This document shows positions 1-11,168 of a stretch of DNA of 64,000 nucleotides, in pieces (position 1 is the stretch's first letter; every line of letters begins with the position of its first letter). A program made the position numbers and the translations under genes. The stretch covers positions 4,737,001-4,801,000 of the forward strand of contig OU015674.1 in the NCBI GenBank assembly GCA_907165275.2, read 5' to 3'. This stretch comes from Zygaena filipendulae. Lineage: Eukaryota; Arthropoda; Insecta; Lepidoptera; Zygaenidae. The notes beneath the pieces are model-generated. The model made no database searches. It saw nothing but the letters and a program-made list of their open reading frames with translations, and had not been told where the DNA came from.

Positions 1-1
1 G

Positions 2-250
2 TTTGCCAATTTTTGCGTACAAAAAACCCTCCTCTCTTCCCAACAGCTCAACGTTGGTGTTACCCCTGACCGCTATGGCTGCCCTGCCAGTCAAGTCAAT
101 GAACCAGCCCCTATTGCACCCTTTGTACGGTTCGGAGATGATCGCAACGTCAATTTGTCGCTGCGCCATCTCCAAACACAACAGGTCCTGCGCTCTCCGG
201 CATGTATTCAAGTTGACTTGAAGGAATGACAGTTTTAGGTCTCCATTGTC
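2..250 (-). CDS. ORF2 endonuclease N-terminus, R1-type LINE (partial)
   Basis: The reading frame follows ORF1 and overlaps its end in a different frame. It encodes the first part of an exonuclease-endonuclease-phosphatase (APE-like) domain, the nickase that starts target-primed reverse transcription. The conserved opening motif LSFLQVNLNTCRRAQDLL (metal-binding Asn) is followed by VAIISEPY, which holds the catalytic Glu; both are intact. No ATG lies at the junction, and the first ATG of this frame falls inside the domain, so translation probably uses re-initiation or coupling from ORF1. The exact start is not determined and the frame is cut by the window edge. No stop or frameshift is seen in the visible part. 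Confidence 0.8.
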
Positions 251-2202
251 TGTGGGTCGGGTGGCTTTTGAGGCCCTGACAGCGGGTTTAGCCCATTTTT
301 TGGCACCCTTGCATTTTGGGTACCGGGGACATTGACCCTCCATGAGGGACATTGTCTGGACCCCGCACGGTGGCCTACCCGTTCCAACCCCTTGTCGCAG
401 CACACGGGGCAAGAAAGCTCCGCTTCGCAGAGCCGTACCAGGTGTCCTGTGCTGCCACACTTGGCGCATCTATTGCTGCGGTCAGGCCCTGGGCATCTAG
501 CCGCACGGTGACCGAATTCAAGGCACCGGAAGCATTTTAGCTTTTCCTCATACGGTCTTATGGACGCCCGCATCCAACCAATCCGCAGCTTTCGCTCTTC
601 GGCCAACCTTCTTGCATCCTCTTTTGGAAGCTCTACTACTGCGCATTTTGCTACTGCCCCGCTAGACCACACGCGCTTTATCGCAAAGTTCTCATAGCGG
701 CCTTTGAGTGCGCTTTCGATATCGGCATTTTCCGTGTCCGCATCCAGCCCAGATATGAAGACTGCCGCCGTATCTTGGAGTGCTCTGACACTTAAATCTG
801 GACATGCCTCAACCACAGCCTTCCTCACATCTTCAGAGCGAAACCGCTGCCCCTCTAATTCCAGCAGGAGATCCCCCTTCTGGGTCCTTCTCACAGCTGA
901 GAAAGTAAGATCCTTTAGATTGCCCGTGAGACCTGCTTTTATCTTTTTTAGAGCGTCCGAGTAGCTGAAGTTCGGGACATGGACCAAGACAGCTTCTGGT
1001 CTAGTTCTTGGTTCCTTGGGCCGTACGGTGCTCCTCACCTTAGCCAATGCTTCCTTGTTGGCCCTCAGACATGTCTGTTTCTGTGCTTCCTTTTTGGTTC
1101 TCTTCCCTTTTTTCTGCTTCCTCCTGGCTGTCTGCCACTCCTCTTTGGAGGTAGGGTGAGGACTATGAGTCTCAATAGGCAAAGGGCCTTGAACTGGTTC
1201 TGGAGCCTTTGAAGACATCCCGGGAGGCACTGCAGTGGATGGCGCTTCAGGAAGAAGCTCCGTGTAATCCCACTCAGGCCCAGTCGGCTGACTTAAAGGT
1301 GAGGTGTTGATCCCGACCTCTACACCTCTTGACCATGGCGAAGTGCTAGTAGCTTTTTCGGACAGCTCCGATGCCTTCTTCAATCTTTTCGGCACGAGTT
1401 CCAGCTCGTCTTCGCGGCGCATCTTTGCCACCATTAATCTGACTCTGGTGTCCTTAATCTTTTTACACAGGGCCTGTATGGCCTTCACCGCAACCCTGAT
1501 ATCATTGGAGGTACTTCGATAAGGTCCCTGTTTTGAGCAGACCATTTCGCTAACAGAATCCACTTTTTTTGTAAGGAACACCCAGTAGGCTTCCTCTTCG
1601 CCCTCCAATGTCTCTAGGTCAGCAGAGGAGGTTTTGATGGGAGATTGCCTCTTCCGTTTTTGTTGAACCGGCGTACTCGCCAGCGGGGAAAAGAACATTA
1701 TTGGGCTCCTCCCCGGTGGCGAGCGCGCCAGGCTCTTTCTCGGCCTGAAAATTTCTTCATCGGGTAAGTGCTCAAGTGGGTCCGAGGTGGTTTCAGACTC
1801 CGTATCTCCGAAAGCAAAACGAGCCGCGCTTGAAATTTTTGTGCCGTCTTTTTGGAACACAGGGCGGCAGGGACTAGCCACAGCCACATCGCTGCCGCAC
1901 GAGACGTAGCTAGTGATAGTCCCCCCACGCGTTGTTGCAGACTCCGTATCCCCAGACTCAGGAGACCTGCTTGCCTTTCTCTCCTTCTTATCTCTCAGAG
2001 TTATGTCCATATCCGTAGCGATTTGTCGTTTAGTTTGTGGGGGCCTTGTATCCGGAGGCGACCCCTCTCCAACCTCCAAGCGCGTAGGTGCCCCCCCCAG
2101 ATACGAGGGGCTGCCCAGACCCGAAGGTCCAGGGTGGGACTGTACAGCCCTTTCGGGGCTGGTACCCACCTGGGGATTCTTTTCCTTGCGCACTTTTTTC
2201 AT
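235..2202 (-). CDS. ORF1 (gag-like nucleic-acid-binding protein) of R1-type LINE
   Basis: This 655-residue frame is intact. The N-terminal half is low-complexity, rich in Ser, Pro, Lys and Arg. Roughly residues 400-555 form a folded region resembling the RNA-binding core of R1/Jockey ORF1 proteins. The C-terminus has three zinc knuckles at about residues 557-617: two classical CX2CX4HX4C units (CFRCLEFGHRAARC and CAKCGSTGHLVRLC), then a spread CX2CX9HX6C unit. That triple arrangement is usual for R1-clade elements. The protein would bind element RNA and form the ribonucleoprotein particle. The start is the first ATG of the frame. An intact long frame suggests a fairly young insertion, although ORF2 cannot be checked. 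Confidence 0.9.
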   Translation of the reverse strand: MKKVRKEKNPQVGTSPERAVQSHPGPSGLGSPSYLGGAPTRLEVGEGSPPDTRPPQTKRQIATDMDITLRDKKERKASRSPESGDTESATTRGGTITSYVSCGSDVAVASPCRPVFQKDGTKISSAARFAFGDTESETTSDPLEHLPDEEIFRPRKSLARSPPGRSPIMFFSPLASTPVQQKRKRQSPIKTSSADLETLEGEEEAYWVFLTKKVDSVSEMVCSKQGPYRSTSNDIRVAVKAIQALCKKIKDTRVRLMVAKMRREDELELVPKRLKKASELSEKATSTSPWSRGVEVGINTSPLSQPTGPEWDYTELLPEAPSTAVPPGMSSKAPEPVQGPLPIETHSPHPTSKEEWQTARRKQKKGKRTKKEAQKQTCLRANKEALAKVRSTVRPKEPRTRPEAVLVHVPNFSYSDALKKIKAGLTGNLKDLTFSAVRRTQKGDLLLELEGQRFRSEDVRKAVVEACPDLSVRALQDTAAVFISGLDADTENADIESALKGRYENFAIKRVWSSGAVAKCAVVELPKEDARRLAEERKLRIGWMRASIRPYEEKLKCFRCLEFGHRAARCPGPDRSNRCAKCGSTGHLVRLCEAELSCPVCCDKGLERVGHRAGSRQCPSWRVNVPGTQNARVPKNGLNPLSGPQKPPDPQTMET

Positions 2203-2560
2203 TGTAGTTTTTTGCTATTGCTTTGGAGGTATGCCCCCCCTGACGGCCTGGCCACCGGACCACTGTCCCCGGCGAACCCCATCGCCGACCGCCACAAGCG
2301 TGGGATCCGGGGTAATTTTTTATAGAGGTTTTCTTCCTCGCGGTCCACTTTTTACGGTGGACCCTCGGTCCCACTCTAGGCCGCGAGACATGTCCACGAC
2401 ACCCAGAGTGGGATTACGATATGCTAGCGGGTCCGCTTAGCTTCACGGCTGGGAAAGATGCATCCAGCCGCTACTAAGCCCCCTCGCCGCGACAAGGCGC
2501 GGACCCGATTGAGGGAGATGGGTCTGGGTCTTACGAGGTGCGTAGCTTGTCTTAAAAAAA
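2203..2560 (-). other. 5' leader of the R1-type LINE
   Basis: This GC-rich stretch contains short inverted motifs, for example GTCCACTTTTTACGGTGGAC near 2341. It ends in A-rich DNA near 2555. It is read as the untranslated leader and internal promoter region of the element. No long coding frame is convincing here. Confidence 0.5.
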
Positions 2561-3485
2561 AGAAAAGAAGTTAAAAAAAAAATTATAAGGTAGAAGCTCA
2601 ATGGTTTAAGACGAATGTCTTCTTTACAATCGAAAAACTTGTATATTTTATCGATATAGGACAGGGGGATAGCTTCTGTAATCTGTAGTTGGCAGTCCAA
2701 ATGCATTTTAATCAATGCACTATTTACGATTTGTAGAATTTTTTAAATTTTTCTAGCGCAACTACCCAAATGAAACATAGGTAATTTTTCAATGTCTAAT
2801 TCGGCTGAATTTCTGCGGAGGATTTATAAGATTCTGCCAAACTGCTATCTTTTCAGATCTGCGACACAATCCGCTAAGCCCCAAATTGGGGACTTAATTC
2901 TGCTATAATCTCATAATTCTGCTAAATCTGGTCACACTGCAGCTGGTCCTAAACTAAGAAAAGCTTGTACTATGGGAACTGATGTAATCCTTTTTTTTTT
3001 AAATAGGTATACATCCATGATATATTATAAACATCCAGACTCAAGGTGAATTGTAAAAAACAAATGTTCATTACAAAAATGTCCACCATGATGCGGGGAT
3101 CGAACCCGTGACACCTGGCGTAGCAGTCATACTTACCGCAGCAAAATCATAATCTACATATTATATAAACGTGTTGTATGAAACAATCCCATTGAGCATT
3201 GTATGTTATCTAGACACACAATATATCTACAGCACAGAGACCGTGCCTAGCACTATCTGACGTCAAAGCGACCTAGGTCAAGTCGTTCGCGCTCACAATC
3301 AAGCGCCCATCAAATATTTATAAGTCTTTTTTTTTCTTCAAAAGAACAAGTACTGGACCGAAGAGGAGCTCTCAGGGAAAAGCGGCTTTTCTATGAATAT
3401 GAATTGACTTAAAAAAAAAATACTTAGTTGAAATAATCTGATCTGTAGGTACGTACTGTGTAGATATATTATTATTACCAAATGA
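2561..3485. other. AT-rich intergenic DNA with one SINE remnant
   Basis: No gene is seen. The stretch is AT-rich with short poly-A and poly-T runs; the only recognisable item is the tRNA-like SINE remnant at 3088-3140. Confidence 0.5.
3088..3140 (-). repeat. tRNA-derived SINE remnant (head family 2)
   Basis: On the minus strand the sequence ends in CACGGGTTCGATCCCCGC, a good pol III B box with T-arm symmetry, preceded by GACTGCTACGCCAGGTG. The same head occurs on the plus strand at 51908-51965. The acceptor stem and A box are missing, so this is a SINE fragment rather than a tRNA gene. Confidence 0.6.
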
Positions 3486-3795
3486 AATTGGATATTTTCC
3501 GGGGTATGGAAATCAAAATTCTAATCAGTCCGTCAGTTAGAAAATGTATTTTTTGCTTTTTAAATTAATTTCAATAAAGCGCATTAAAGTTTAGGGTGGC
3601 GGACTCGTGAAGTCATTATTCGGTATAGGTAAGCCCCGTACAAACTGCACCGGGTTGTGAAGTCACGCGAAATTACAACTCAATGTGTCGCCGTTATTTT
3701 TTGATTACGTAAAAAAAGAAAAAAATACGGGACCCATATTTTTTATTAATCTACACGACGGACTAAAAAAAAAATTTTGTCAAGTATAGCCAATT
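3486..3795 (+). mobile_element. MITE family 1, copy a
   Basis: This is one of six near-full copies in the window. Its interior shares AGTCCGTCAGTTAG near the left end, GCGCATTAAAGTTTAGGGTG in the middle and a GACGGACTAAAAA block near the right end. Terminal inverted repeats are degraded here (AATTGG and CCAATT). It is non-coding and about 310 bp long. Confidence 0.75.
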
Positions 3796-6359
3796 ATTTA
3801 TATATTTAGCAGCAGTGTTTGTGTGGGGATTCATAAACAAAATATACACTTATGTTGTATATACATTGCCCATGTGAGAGCACCTAAAATAAGCTGTTTT
3901 TTAGTTTTAGTGTCGATTCCAGAAAAGTCAGTATCGTCCATTTGAAAGTCGGTTGTAAACTGAGTTGTTTCATCTTTCTGAGCGATTGGCAATGGCCCTA
4001 ACTGCTTAGCAATATGGTTCCTGTGACCCATCATGTGGGTCAGTATACTCAAGTAAGGTCAACTTCGAATGTGGAACACAGTGATCTGGGCCGCTACCTT
4101 TTGGATGTATTCCAATCTGTGCAAACCAGCTATAAAACTTAATGAGAAAGTCTGACCTGGGTCCTTATTCACTATGACCAACAACATTCCTTGCCCATAA
4201 CGCGCGTCCAAAAAACACTATCTCAAACGCTCCAGATGCAAATATATAAGAAATTGATATTCTTTATGACAAAAGAGACGTTGTAAATGTATTTTTTTAA
4301 AGTGAAACTTCTTTGAACACGAGGGAAAGCAATTTAAGTTGCGCCTTATCTTACCGCGACGCTTTATGGTCATAGTGAATAAAGTATTATAAACGTGAAA
4401 GTGAGCTTGTTTGTTTGTTTGTTAAGCTTTCACGCCTCAACGCACCGTTAGTTGCTTGACGACAGAATTTACAACTTGAAGGCGGTAGCTAGCCAATCTG
4501 GCACTAGAAAATTCTGGTTGTTGTGTGTATTACAAGTATAATATTTGTATTTTATATACGTATATTATTAGCTTTGGACCCTCAATTAATTTCTTCTGCG
4601 TTCGAATATTAAAAGGTTTCTTAAAAGGGGTTTTTTGTTTACATGCGAGTAAAATTCAGTAGGTTTCCTAAACTAGAAAACTTCACTGTTCTATAGCTTC
4701 ATTTGGTTGGACTCTAAAATGGTTATTCAGTAAGCGAGTCAGCTGGTAGAGTAGGCAACAATACCTGGAAAGTAGAAGAGTTAATCTCACTTGACTGGGG
4801 AGTGTTGCACAGTTTCTCTCCTTAGTATAGCACTAAGAAGCTCTGAAAGGCGGACGTTTATGAGTGCTGTCATGGTTATTGTAATTTTATTGAAGGAAAA
4901 CTTTGAATAAAAATCTTCAAGTTTGACTTCTATCTTGTTTTGAATAAATTTTATTTAAAAAATAATCAGAAACTATACATTTTCAGGGTCAAAGTTTAGA
5001 GTACGTTTCCAAAGAAATGTTCACATGACCACTTATTTTTTCGAAATAAATAAAAGCACAAGATGATAAGATTAACCTAAAGGTGTGGGTGTGGGATGTA
5101 TTTTAATCCTCCACATTACGCTCGTATGTTATTGAATAAGACCGTAGGTCTATTATGACATAATTTGCAATTAATTTGCTCGGGGAAGCGCGACCACTGA
5201 GCTACGTGCTGAAGAGCTCACATTTGTAGGATTCTAGTGTGTGTTAGGGGAACTCACGTACGCTACTCGCGACTTCCTAACAATCAGTTAAAATGCTTAA
5301 AACCATTACAAACCTTAAATAATACGTATGTATATTTGAAAACAGATTTATAATATTATCTATTATTTATTTAAAGATGCCGTAGCTCCGCTATCACCAC
5401 AACCATGAGCCGAAGTCGAAGGTTTAATAACCCTCAGAAATACTAAATTTCTGCTTGGAAGTTTAAAATGATTGTTTTTGAATAATATATTAAATTTCAA
5501 ATATTATTATTTTTTACTTCAACCTCTTAAAATAGACTCTTCTAACATCATGCTTTATTAGGTTACTATACTTGAAAATGTACAGTCAATAAGATTAACT
5601 AACTAGCTGTGATCGACTTCGTAGTTCCCTCAGAAACTCTTTATTGTAACACGATACAAAATATTCTATACCTACAGGCTGGTCCTAAGTGATAACGCTT
5701 TCACACACATATATGATCTTCTTTATCAAATTCCAACACAAAGCAAAGAATTGGAAAATAACAAATCCCATTTTGTTCACTGGATTTCGTATTAGTGTCG
5801 GTATATAAGATTTTAGGATCACGCGAGTCCAATATGACGTCATGAACAAATCTCCGAGGCTGAGTCCGTGACTGCCTTCACATTGACAATTGGTACTAGT
5901 ATATTAAAAGAAAAATGCTGGTGTAAAAATATTCTATTGCAATCTACACCATTGAAATAGATATATTATGTATTTACCTTCGTCCAGTAGGACCTTCTGT
6001 TTGTATCCACTAGGGTTCTATTTGTATTTTTGACCACTTTGATCCATTGGGAGATTTATTTGGATTTTCGTCCACATGGATATAGCGAGGAATTCATAAA
6101 AAAATGTCCACACGGATCGAAGTGTTTAATTGAAATTTAATTCCTCGCAAATGAAATTTCCAAAAATAGCATCGAAACGATTCTAATCAATTTTTTTAAT
6201 TAACAAAAATTTACTGTATAGATTTAAACGTACCTATGACATATTAAGGCAATAAAAAAAAAACCAGTAATCTAAAAGAATTGATTTATTCATAGATTTC
6301 TATTTTGTTCGTGTTTCCTTTTTGAGAAAGTATATTGGTCGCTTATTGCGTTTTTTGCG
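3796..6359. other. Intergenic DNA with small repeat fragments
   Basis: A 62-bp fragment of a Helitron-like 5' end lies at 4384-4445 (ATTATAAACGTGAAAGTGAG). Weak A-box-like tRNA fragments occur near 4733 (plus) and 5190 (minus). A 73-codon open frame at 3831-4052 (minus) has no recognisable domain. Nothing here supports a host gene. Confidence 0.45.
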
Positions 6360-6665
6360 AATTTAGTATAAATAAATAAATAAAATAAAATAGAATAAAA
6401 AAGCCTTTTATTTCCTGACATTTTACACTTAACTATTTATAATCTCTATAATAATATTTATCTATATATATTTATACTAAACTATTTATAAATATTTTTT
6501 TGTTTTTTCCAGGAACCCTGCAGATAATGGGTAAAGGCCTCCTCCAAACTCTTCCATCTACTCCGGTCTTGAGCCAATTATAGCCATTTTGAACCAGCAA
6601 TGTTTTTTATGTCATCTTCCCACCTATTGGCCGACCCCTCTTTCTTTTCCCTTGTGGTCCTTTTA
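6360..6665 (-). pseudogene. RTE-type LINE, C-terminal ORF2 remnant and 3' tail
   Basis: On the minus strand, 6665 to about 6495 translates with one frameshift and one stop to KRKRGRPIG, WEDDIKNIAGSKW and LAQDRSRWKSLEEAF. The pattern GRPxxRWxDDI...AGxxW...DRxxWxxLEEAF is the conserved C-terminal tail of RTE-clade reverse transcriptase proteins. It is followed by an AT-rich 3' UTR ending in AAATAAATAAATAA-type repeats near 6370. The copy is strongly 5'-truncated, as usual for RTE insertions, and is dead. Confidence 0.75.
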
Positions 6666-8818
6666 GTATATCAATGAATAATTTTGAGAATATGGTAGAT
6701 ATATAACACCTATGTACTTTGAGGGAAGAAAATGACTACATTTGCTAATATTTTAGTTTTGCGACTCGAATAACACCTGTCAAAACTCGATACAACTTAG
6801 TAAAGTTAATTTAAATATAGTTTATTCACACGAAAATATTATCGCCTACTAATATTCTAAATACGAAATGTATGTTTGTTTACTATAATGCTATGATAAC
6901 AAACTTGACTTAATTTTAGCAACGAAGTTAGAAGAGAAGAAGTAACGGTAGTAGTTATAAATTGTTTATTTCAATGTTTCGAAAGTCACAACAAAGCGCG
7001 GCTGGGTTTAGCTAGTATAATATAAGTATCCGGAGCTTGATCCGAAGGAATCTAGATAGACCGATTCGATGAAACACGGATGGGTGAGAATCTATGTGTA
7101 GGCAGTTAGTTTCTATACCTGCATAATGTTTTCAACGGATCGTAAGTCGTAACGCAAACTTTAGATCGTAAACCGAATCTAAAAATCTAGAATTACAAGT
7201 ACAGCCAGGATCAAAAATATGTAAATACTTTTGTCAGTCGTTGAACTTTATTATTATTGCAATAAGAATTTTAATGCTGCCATCCCGGGTAACTCTTGGT
7301 GCGGGACAAAGATGGATACAAATGTTAGTCCGTCTATCAGTTTGTGATCGCAGCAGTCGACTTATAAGTTATAATGACTTAGAAAGTCAACTCCGATGAT
7401 CGGTTTCGTGAAGTCAGCGACTGTGAATTTCCAGCTGTAGTCTCTGGTGATCACATATTTGTGATGCTGACTGTACAAGCGGAAGTAACTCAACATACAA
7501 GTCGGAAAAATGCAGCACGAGTCAGTTAAAGTCAGCTCGAGTTGTTTTACGATCACCTCACGTAAAACTTCAATACAACTACCGCAATTTATCCGGGACC
7601 GGCAATTCGTTTGGCAAATTTATCGGACATATATCCGAGGAAAGTAATAGATGCTAATTGGCTTTAAAATTATTTATTCATCTCTTTACTTCATAAACAA
7701 GCACAATGTCTTTTCCCGGCAATTTCACTTGCATCTTGTTTTCGTTGTGAATAAAAAGAGTATAGCCTTATTTCAACCTCTTTATGATTTAATTTGAAAA
7801 TTGGTAAATAACCAGCAATCCACCTGGACTGTTACTCGCGATTTCACTAGGGAAAAATGGGCTTAGGAGCTTAGGCACATCTCTGAACGCGGCTACTTAG
7901 CAATTCGGACCGCTCACAATCGAAATTGAAGCACTAGTTTTATTGTAGTCATTTAATAGATACGCGTTGACATACATAATACGTATGTGCTTCATTTATT
8001 GCACATATAAGTTTTTATTAAGGATGTGTAGTGCCTTAATAAAATATATATAATAGATTAAATGAAATCTAAAACATGAGGGCACAGCTAGTGTTGAATA
8101 AGCGAACGAAGAGAATTTTATTTGATCAAGAGGAAAACAAAAATGTCCGAATATTAAAAGTGCTTTCGTGTTAATGTAAATAAAAAAAATCAAGCAAGAT
8201 GATAAATGGAATAAATTTTCCATAAAGGCCTTTTCGAATGAATTGTAATTATTCGGTAACTTCAGGAATCAGGGCAGTTATTTTATGGAAATTATACCAT
8301 CCATGAGGAAAGAATGTAATCTACGAGTAGATTTCTTTCTTTCGGAAGTCTTTTCGAATTTTCGATAATTTTATCACGACTTTGAAATCCTACTGTCCAA
8401 AACATCACCGTGAAATATCATAAAACAATTTTGGTAGGTAGTTAACTTCCTGCCAAAAACTTTTAGTCTATAATATCCTCCAACAGTAAACACTTATCAC
8501 ATAGTGCTTGATTTTTCAAAAAGCACTCGCTTTTTCACAGAGATTACACACGGAAATACCGAACCGTTCCGTTTTTTCGGCATTTAACACGATGCCATGT
8601 GAAAAGTGCTCGTCACATGAATGGTACTTGAGTAGAACGGCTCAAGATATAAATTGCAACGTAAACAGAAACGTTTTTGGCACAGTTTGTTTATATTTCG
8701 TTTTGTACCAACGAAGTATTACTACTTAGAACTATTTAGGCTTAGTCAGAAGTATGTATTTGAAACTATCAGTTATATACAGCGTTCACATACATATTAT
8801 AAGTTATGACAGATGGGC
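6666..8818. other. Intergenic DNA, no gene seen
   Basis: A Helitron-like 3' end fragment ends at about 7016 (GCTGGGTTTAGCTAGT). The rest shows no recognisable repeat or coding region; short open frames at 7362-7556, 7996-8223 and 8508-8729 lack domains and credible splice context. Confidence 0.4.
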
Positions 8819-9297
8819 TGTTCTTGCGATATGGGCCTTACGGCCGCACTCAGTGTAGTTTTAATGATTTTTTAATTTTAAGTAAAGATTTTTAATGTTA
8901 ATTGGCATTTAACTAAATTTAACTTACGGCCGCACTCAGAGTCGACTTTAATGATTACTTAGTTAAGTATAGATTTTTAAAACAAAACGGCCGCAATCAG
9001 AGACGATCGTAAATTAATGTTAATTGGAATTTAATGAGATGTAACTGAATAAATTAAATAGCAATTAACATTAATTTATTAAACTGATTGCGGCAGTTTT
9101 GTTCTAAAAATCTATACTTAACTAAGTAATCATTAAAGTCGACTCTGAGTGCGGCGGTTAATTAGTCAAATGCCAATTGACATTAATTTAATGAACGTCT
9201 CTGATTGTGGCAATTTTGTTTTAAAAATCTTTACTTAAAATAAGATAATCATTAAAACGACTCTGAGTGCAGCCGTAAGGCTCATATCGCAAGAACA
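8819..9297. mobile_element. Foldback element, about 480 bp
   Basis: The two halves are inverted copies. The left end begins TGTTCTTGCGATATGGGCC and the right end finishes with its complement, GGCTCATATCGCAAGAACA. Within each arm the module GGCCGCACTCAGAGTCG-TTTAATGATTACTTAG recurs in degenerate form, two to three times per arm. The centre is near 9055. It encodes nothing and looks like a foldback or MITE-type element. Confidence 0.75.
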
Positions 9298-9714
9298 CAA
9301 CACATATTTTTCAACATTTTCTTCTGATTCAATTAACAATTGTATACAGGAAATTCCGTTCGGTGTACACTTAAATACAAAAGTGTTGGTGCTTCTAAAT
9401 AATATATTGCAACCGTTGGTAATTTTCCTCAATGTATGGAGCATAAACGAATTACGTTTAAGCGATATGGCTGGGGAGGACGCGTTGGGATTATTTGGAG
9501 TGTGAGCTACAATTGAATAGGGTGTAATTTTTTCGGGGAATTTTCACGTGTGAAAGTTGTGGTAATGTTTTTGTTGTCGTTGATGATTACGTGCTCCGGT
9601 GGAATTATGTGGGAAAAGTGTATTTACATCTTAGAGTTTATATAATATATTTTGACTAGACTAGAAAATATAGTAAACACATAAATTTAAAATTGTAATC
9701 AAACAAGTTGCAAA

Positions 9715-9899
9715 TCTGTCGCCAAGCACCTAACGGTGTGTTCCGACAGCCCCACTTGAAAGCCAGTTCCCATCCCCATTCCAGGTCGGCAACGCACCTG
9801 CATATGCCTTTTGGTGTTGCGGATGTCCATAGGCGGCGGTAATCACTTACCATCAGGTGTACCACTTGCCCGTTTGCCCCCTATGACGTAAAAAAAAAA
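9715..9899 (+). mobile_element. CR1-like LINE 3' end
   Basis: The segment carries TTCCAGGTCGGCAACGCACC, GGCGGTAATCACTTACCATC and TGCCCGTTTGCCCCCTATGA, followed by ACGT and a run of A. This is the standard 3' terminal block of a very common lepidopteran CR1-like (Zenon-type) LINE. It is 5'-truncated, so no coding sequence remains. A second tiny piece of the same 3' end lies at 61384-61425. Confidence 0.75.
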
Positions 9900-10240
9900 C
9901 AAATATTTTTTAGATTTCAATGTTTTATTAGGACTGTAACTGGATATGTAGGTACCGGATGATCTATCCATTACCCACTTCATTTGCGTCACTTTCGTAA
10001 CCCGTTGCCTGTAAAAATGTCTCAACTCCCCCAATAGAAGTGAAAATTTTAAAGTCGCACTTTTATTTGCAAAATTCCGCTAACAAAAACCATATAAGAA
10101 CAGTGCGCTTGTAAATTCGAAATAGAGTTTCCTTCCGCAGGTGTGTCGTGTTCGGGAGGGACGATTTACTGCATTTGTTATATATATACTTGCTGCTCCC
10201 GCTGCCGTTGGGGAGAGATACGGCAATTCAGGGGTATTTT

Positions 10241-10480
10241 TCAAAACTTATCCTGTCCTGACTTTAGAGTCACCCAAGTAACTTTTGAGACTGATGCGCG
10301 AATGAACGTCCATGGAGTAAAACTTTCTTCACTGGTCGTGGACACTTGACTCGTGGTGGCTGCCAAAACTTTTTTGCGTAAACCATTGGCGAGAGGTAGC
10401 AAACCTCGATAACGGCAACACCTCAAAGAATGTACACCGTGTAGGAGCCATTTGAATTGATCACGCAATTTCCATCCAAA
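10241..10480 (-). other. Weak candidate 3' exon
   Basis: On the minus strand a good splice acceptor (TTATTTGCAG, exon starting at 10480) opens a 79-codon frame ending at a TGA at 10241-10243. The peptide is basic and has no recognised domain. A second frame of the same stretch reads LDGNCVINSNGSYTVYIL before a stop and also looks protein-like. No partner exon is evident, so this may be chance or an old pseudogene exon. Confidence 0.12.
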
Positions 10481-10607
10481 CTGCAAATAAATAATCAACA
10501 TATGCTCCTAGAATGTCTTGTTTCTTTGTTTAAAGTTCCTCTGTAGAAGTTAAAGTGATCCATAAGAGTAAAATTTGGAGCTCTATAAAACTAGAGTTAA
10601 AAAGCGT

Positions 10608-10715
10608 TTTTTTTTTTTATAATCCACTTCACAATACACAGATCAACTTGATCCCACACTATGCTATAAGTTCGTGTCGTGGAAACTAAGCAAACGTGGT
10701 AAATACTACTTATTA
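10608..10715 (-). repeat. SINE family 1, 3' part
   Basis: The complement matches the 3' part of the SINE at 14696-14966: GTTTCCACGACAC, then GTGGGATCAAGT, GATCTGTGT and TGTGAAGTGGATTATA, ending in an A-run (poly-T on the plus strand at 10607-10619). The tRNA-like head is absent. Confidence 0.65.
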
Positions 10716-10748
10716 TATATTAAACTATAAATATGAAATATATGTTTA

Positions 10749-11168
10749 CTAGGTGTTCCCCGTGGTTTCACTCGCGTCAATTTCGGAGTTCCCGCGGGAA
10801 TTTCGGGATAAAAAGTACCCTGTGTCCTTCTCTGTACCCCTGTAGGGCAATTATTTTACTTTTGTTGCTATCATTTTTCGATTTCAATCTGAAACAGCGG
10901 TTATGTGATCAATTTAGCATGTTTAGACAGCTTCAACTTTTGAAGTATGTTTATTTTGGTTGATTGCTAGATATTGTAGGTGCCAAAACGTGCATATTGT
11001 AATCGCAAAACCACCATGTTTTTGATTGCAACCGAAAAATGATAGAAACAAAAGTTACATAATAGTCCCTCTGGTAACGTGTATGTAAAATTTCATGGTG
11101 ATCAGTAGAGCCTTTAAGGCGTGAAAGCATAATCTGTTAGAGATACTTTCGCATTTATAATATAAATA
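10749..11168 (-). mobile_element. Helitron-like element A, split by a MITE
   Basis: The 3' half (CTAG end, CCGTGGTTTCACTCGCG, CCCGCGGGAATT) spans 10749-10842. The 5' half (AACGTGTATGTAAAATTTCA, AAGGCGTGAAAGC, TTCGCATTTATAAT) resumes at about 11071-11168. Put together they equal the intact copy at 12586-12777. The interruption is a MITE family 2 copy. Confidence 0.75.
10843..11070. mobile_element. MITE family 2, copy a
   Basis: This 228-bp element is bounded by inverted repeats of about 45 bp: AGGGCAATTATTTTACTTTT at the left and the complement of AGGGACTATTATGTAACTTT at the right. The interior carries CAGCTTCAACTTTTGAAGTA and TTGGTTGATTGCTAGATATT. It sits inside a Helitron-like copy, so it is the younger of the two. 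CTG appears on both sides, suggesting a short target duplication. Confidence 0.75.

Larger units (their letters stand above)
1..2560 (-). mobile_element. R1-clade non-LTR retrotransposon, 5' half
   Basis: This is a LINE of the R1 type read on the minus strand: GC-rich leader, ORF1 with three zinc knuckles, then the start of an overlapping ORF2 with an apurinic endonuclease. The GC content drops sharply near 2560, where an A-rich stretch begins, so the 5' end is placed there only approximately. The 3' part (most of the endonuclease, the reverse transcriptase and the tail) lies beyond the left edge. R1-clade elements often insert at fixed sites such as rDNA or telomeric repeats. No TTAGG telomere repeat or rDNA sequence is visible on this flank, so the target is unknown. 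Confidence 0.85.

Noticed and set aside
1852..2440. Plus-strand open frames opposite the LINE ORF1
   Set aside because: Shadows of the GC-rich minus-strand coding region.
3831..4052. A small host protein on the minus strand
   Set aside because: No recognised domain, no splice context and no codon signal above background.
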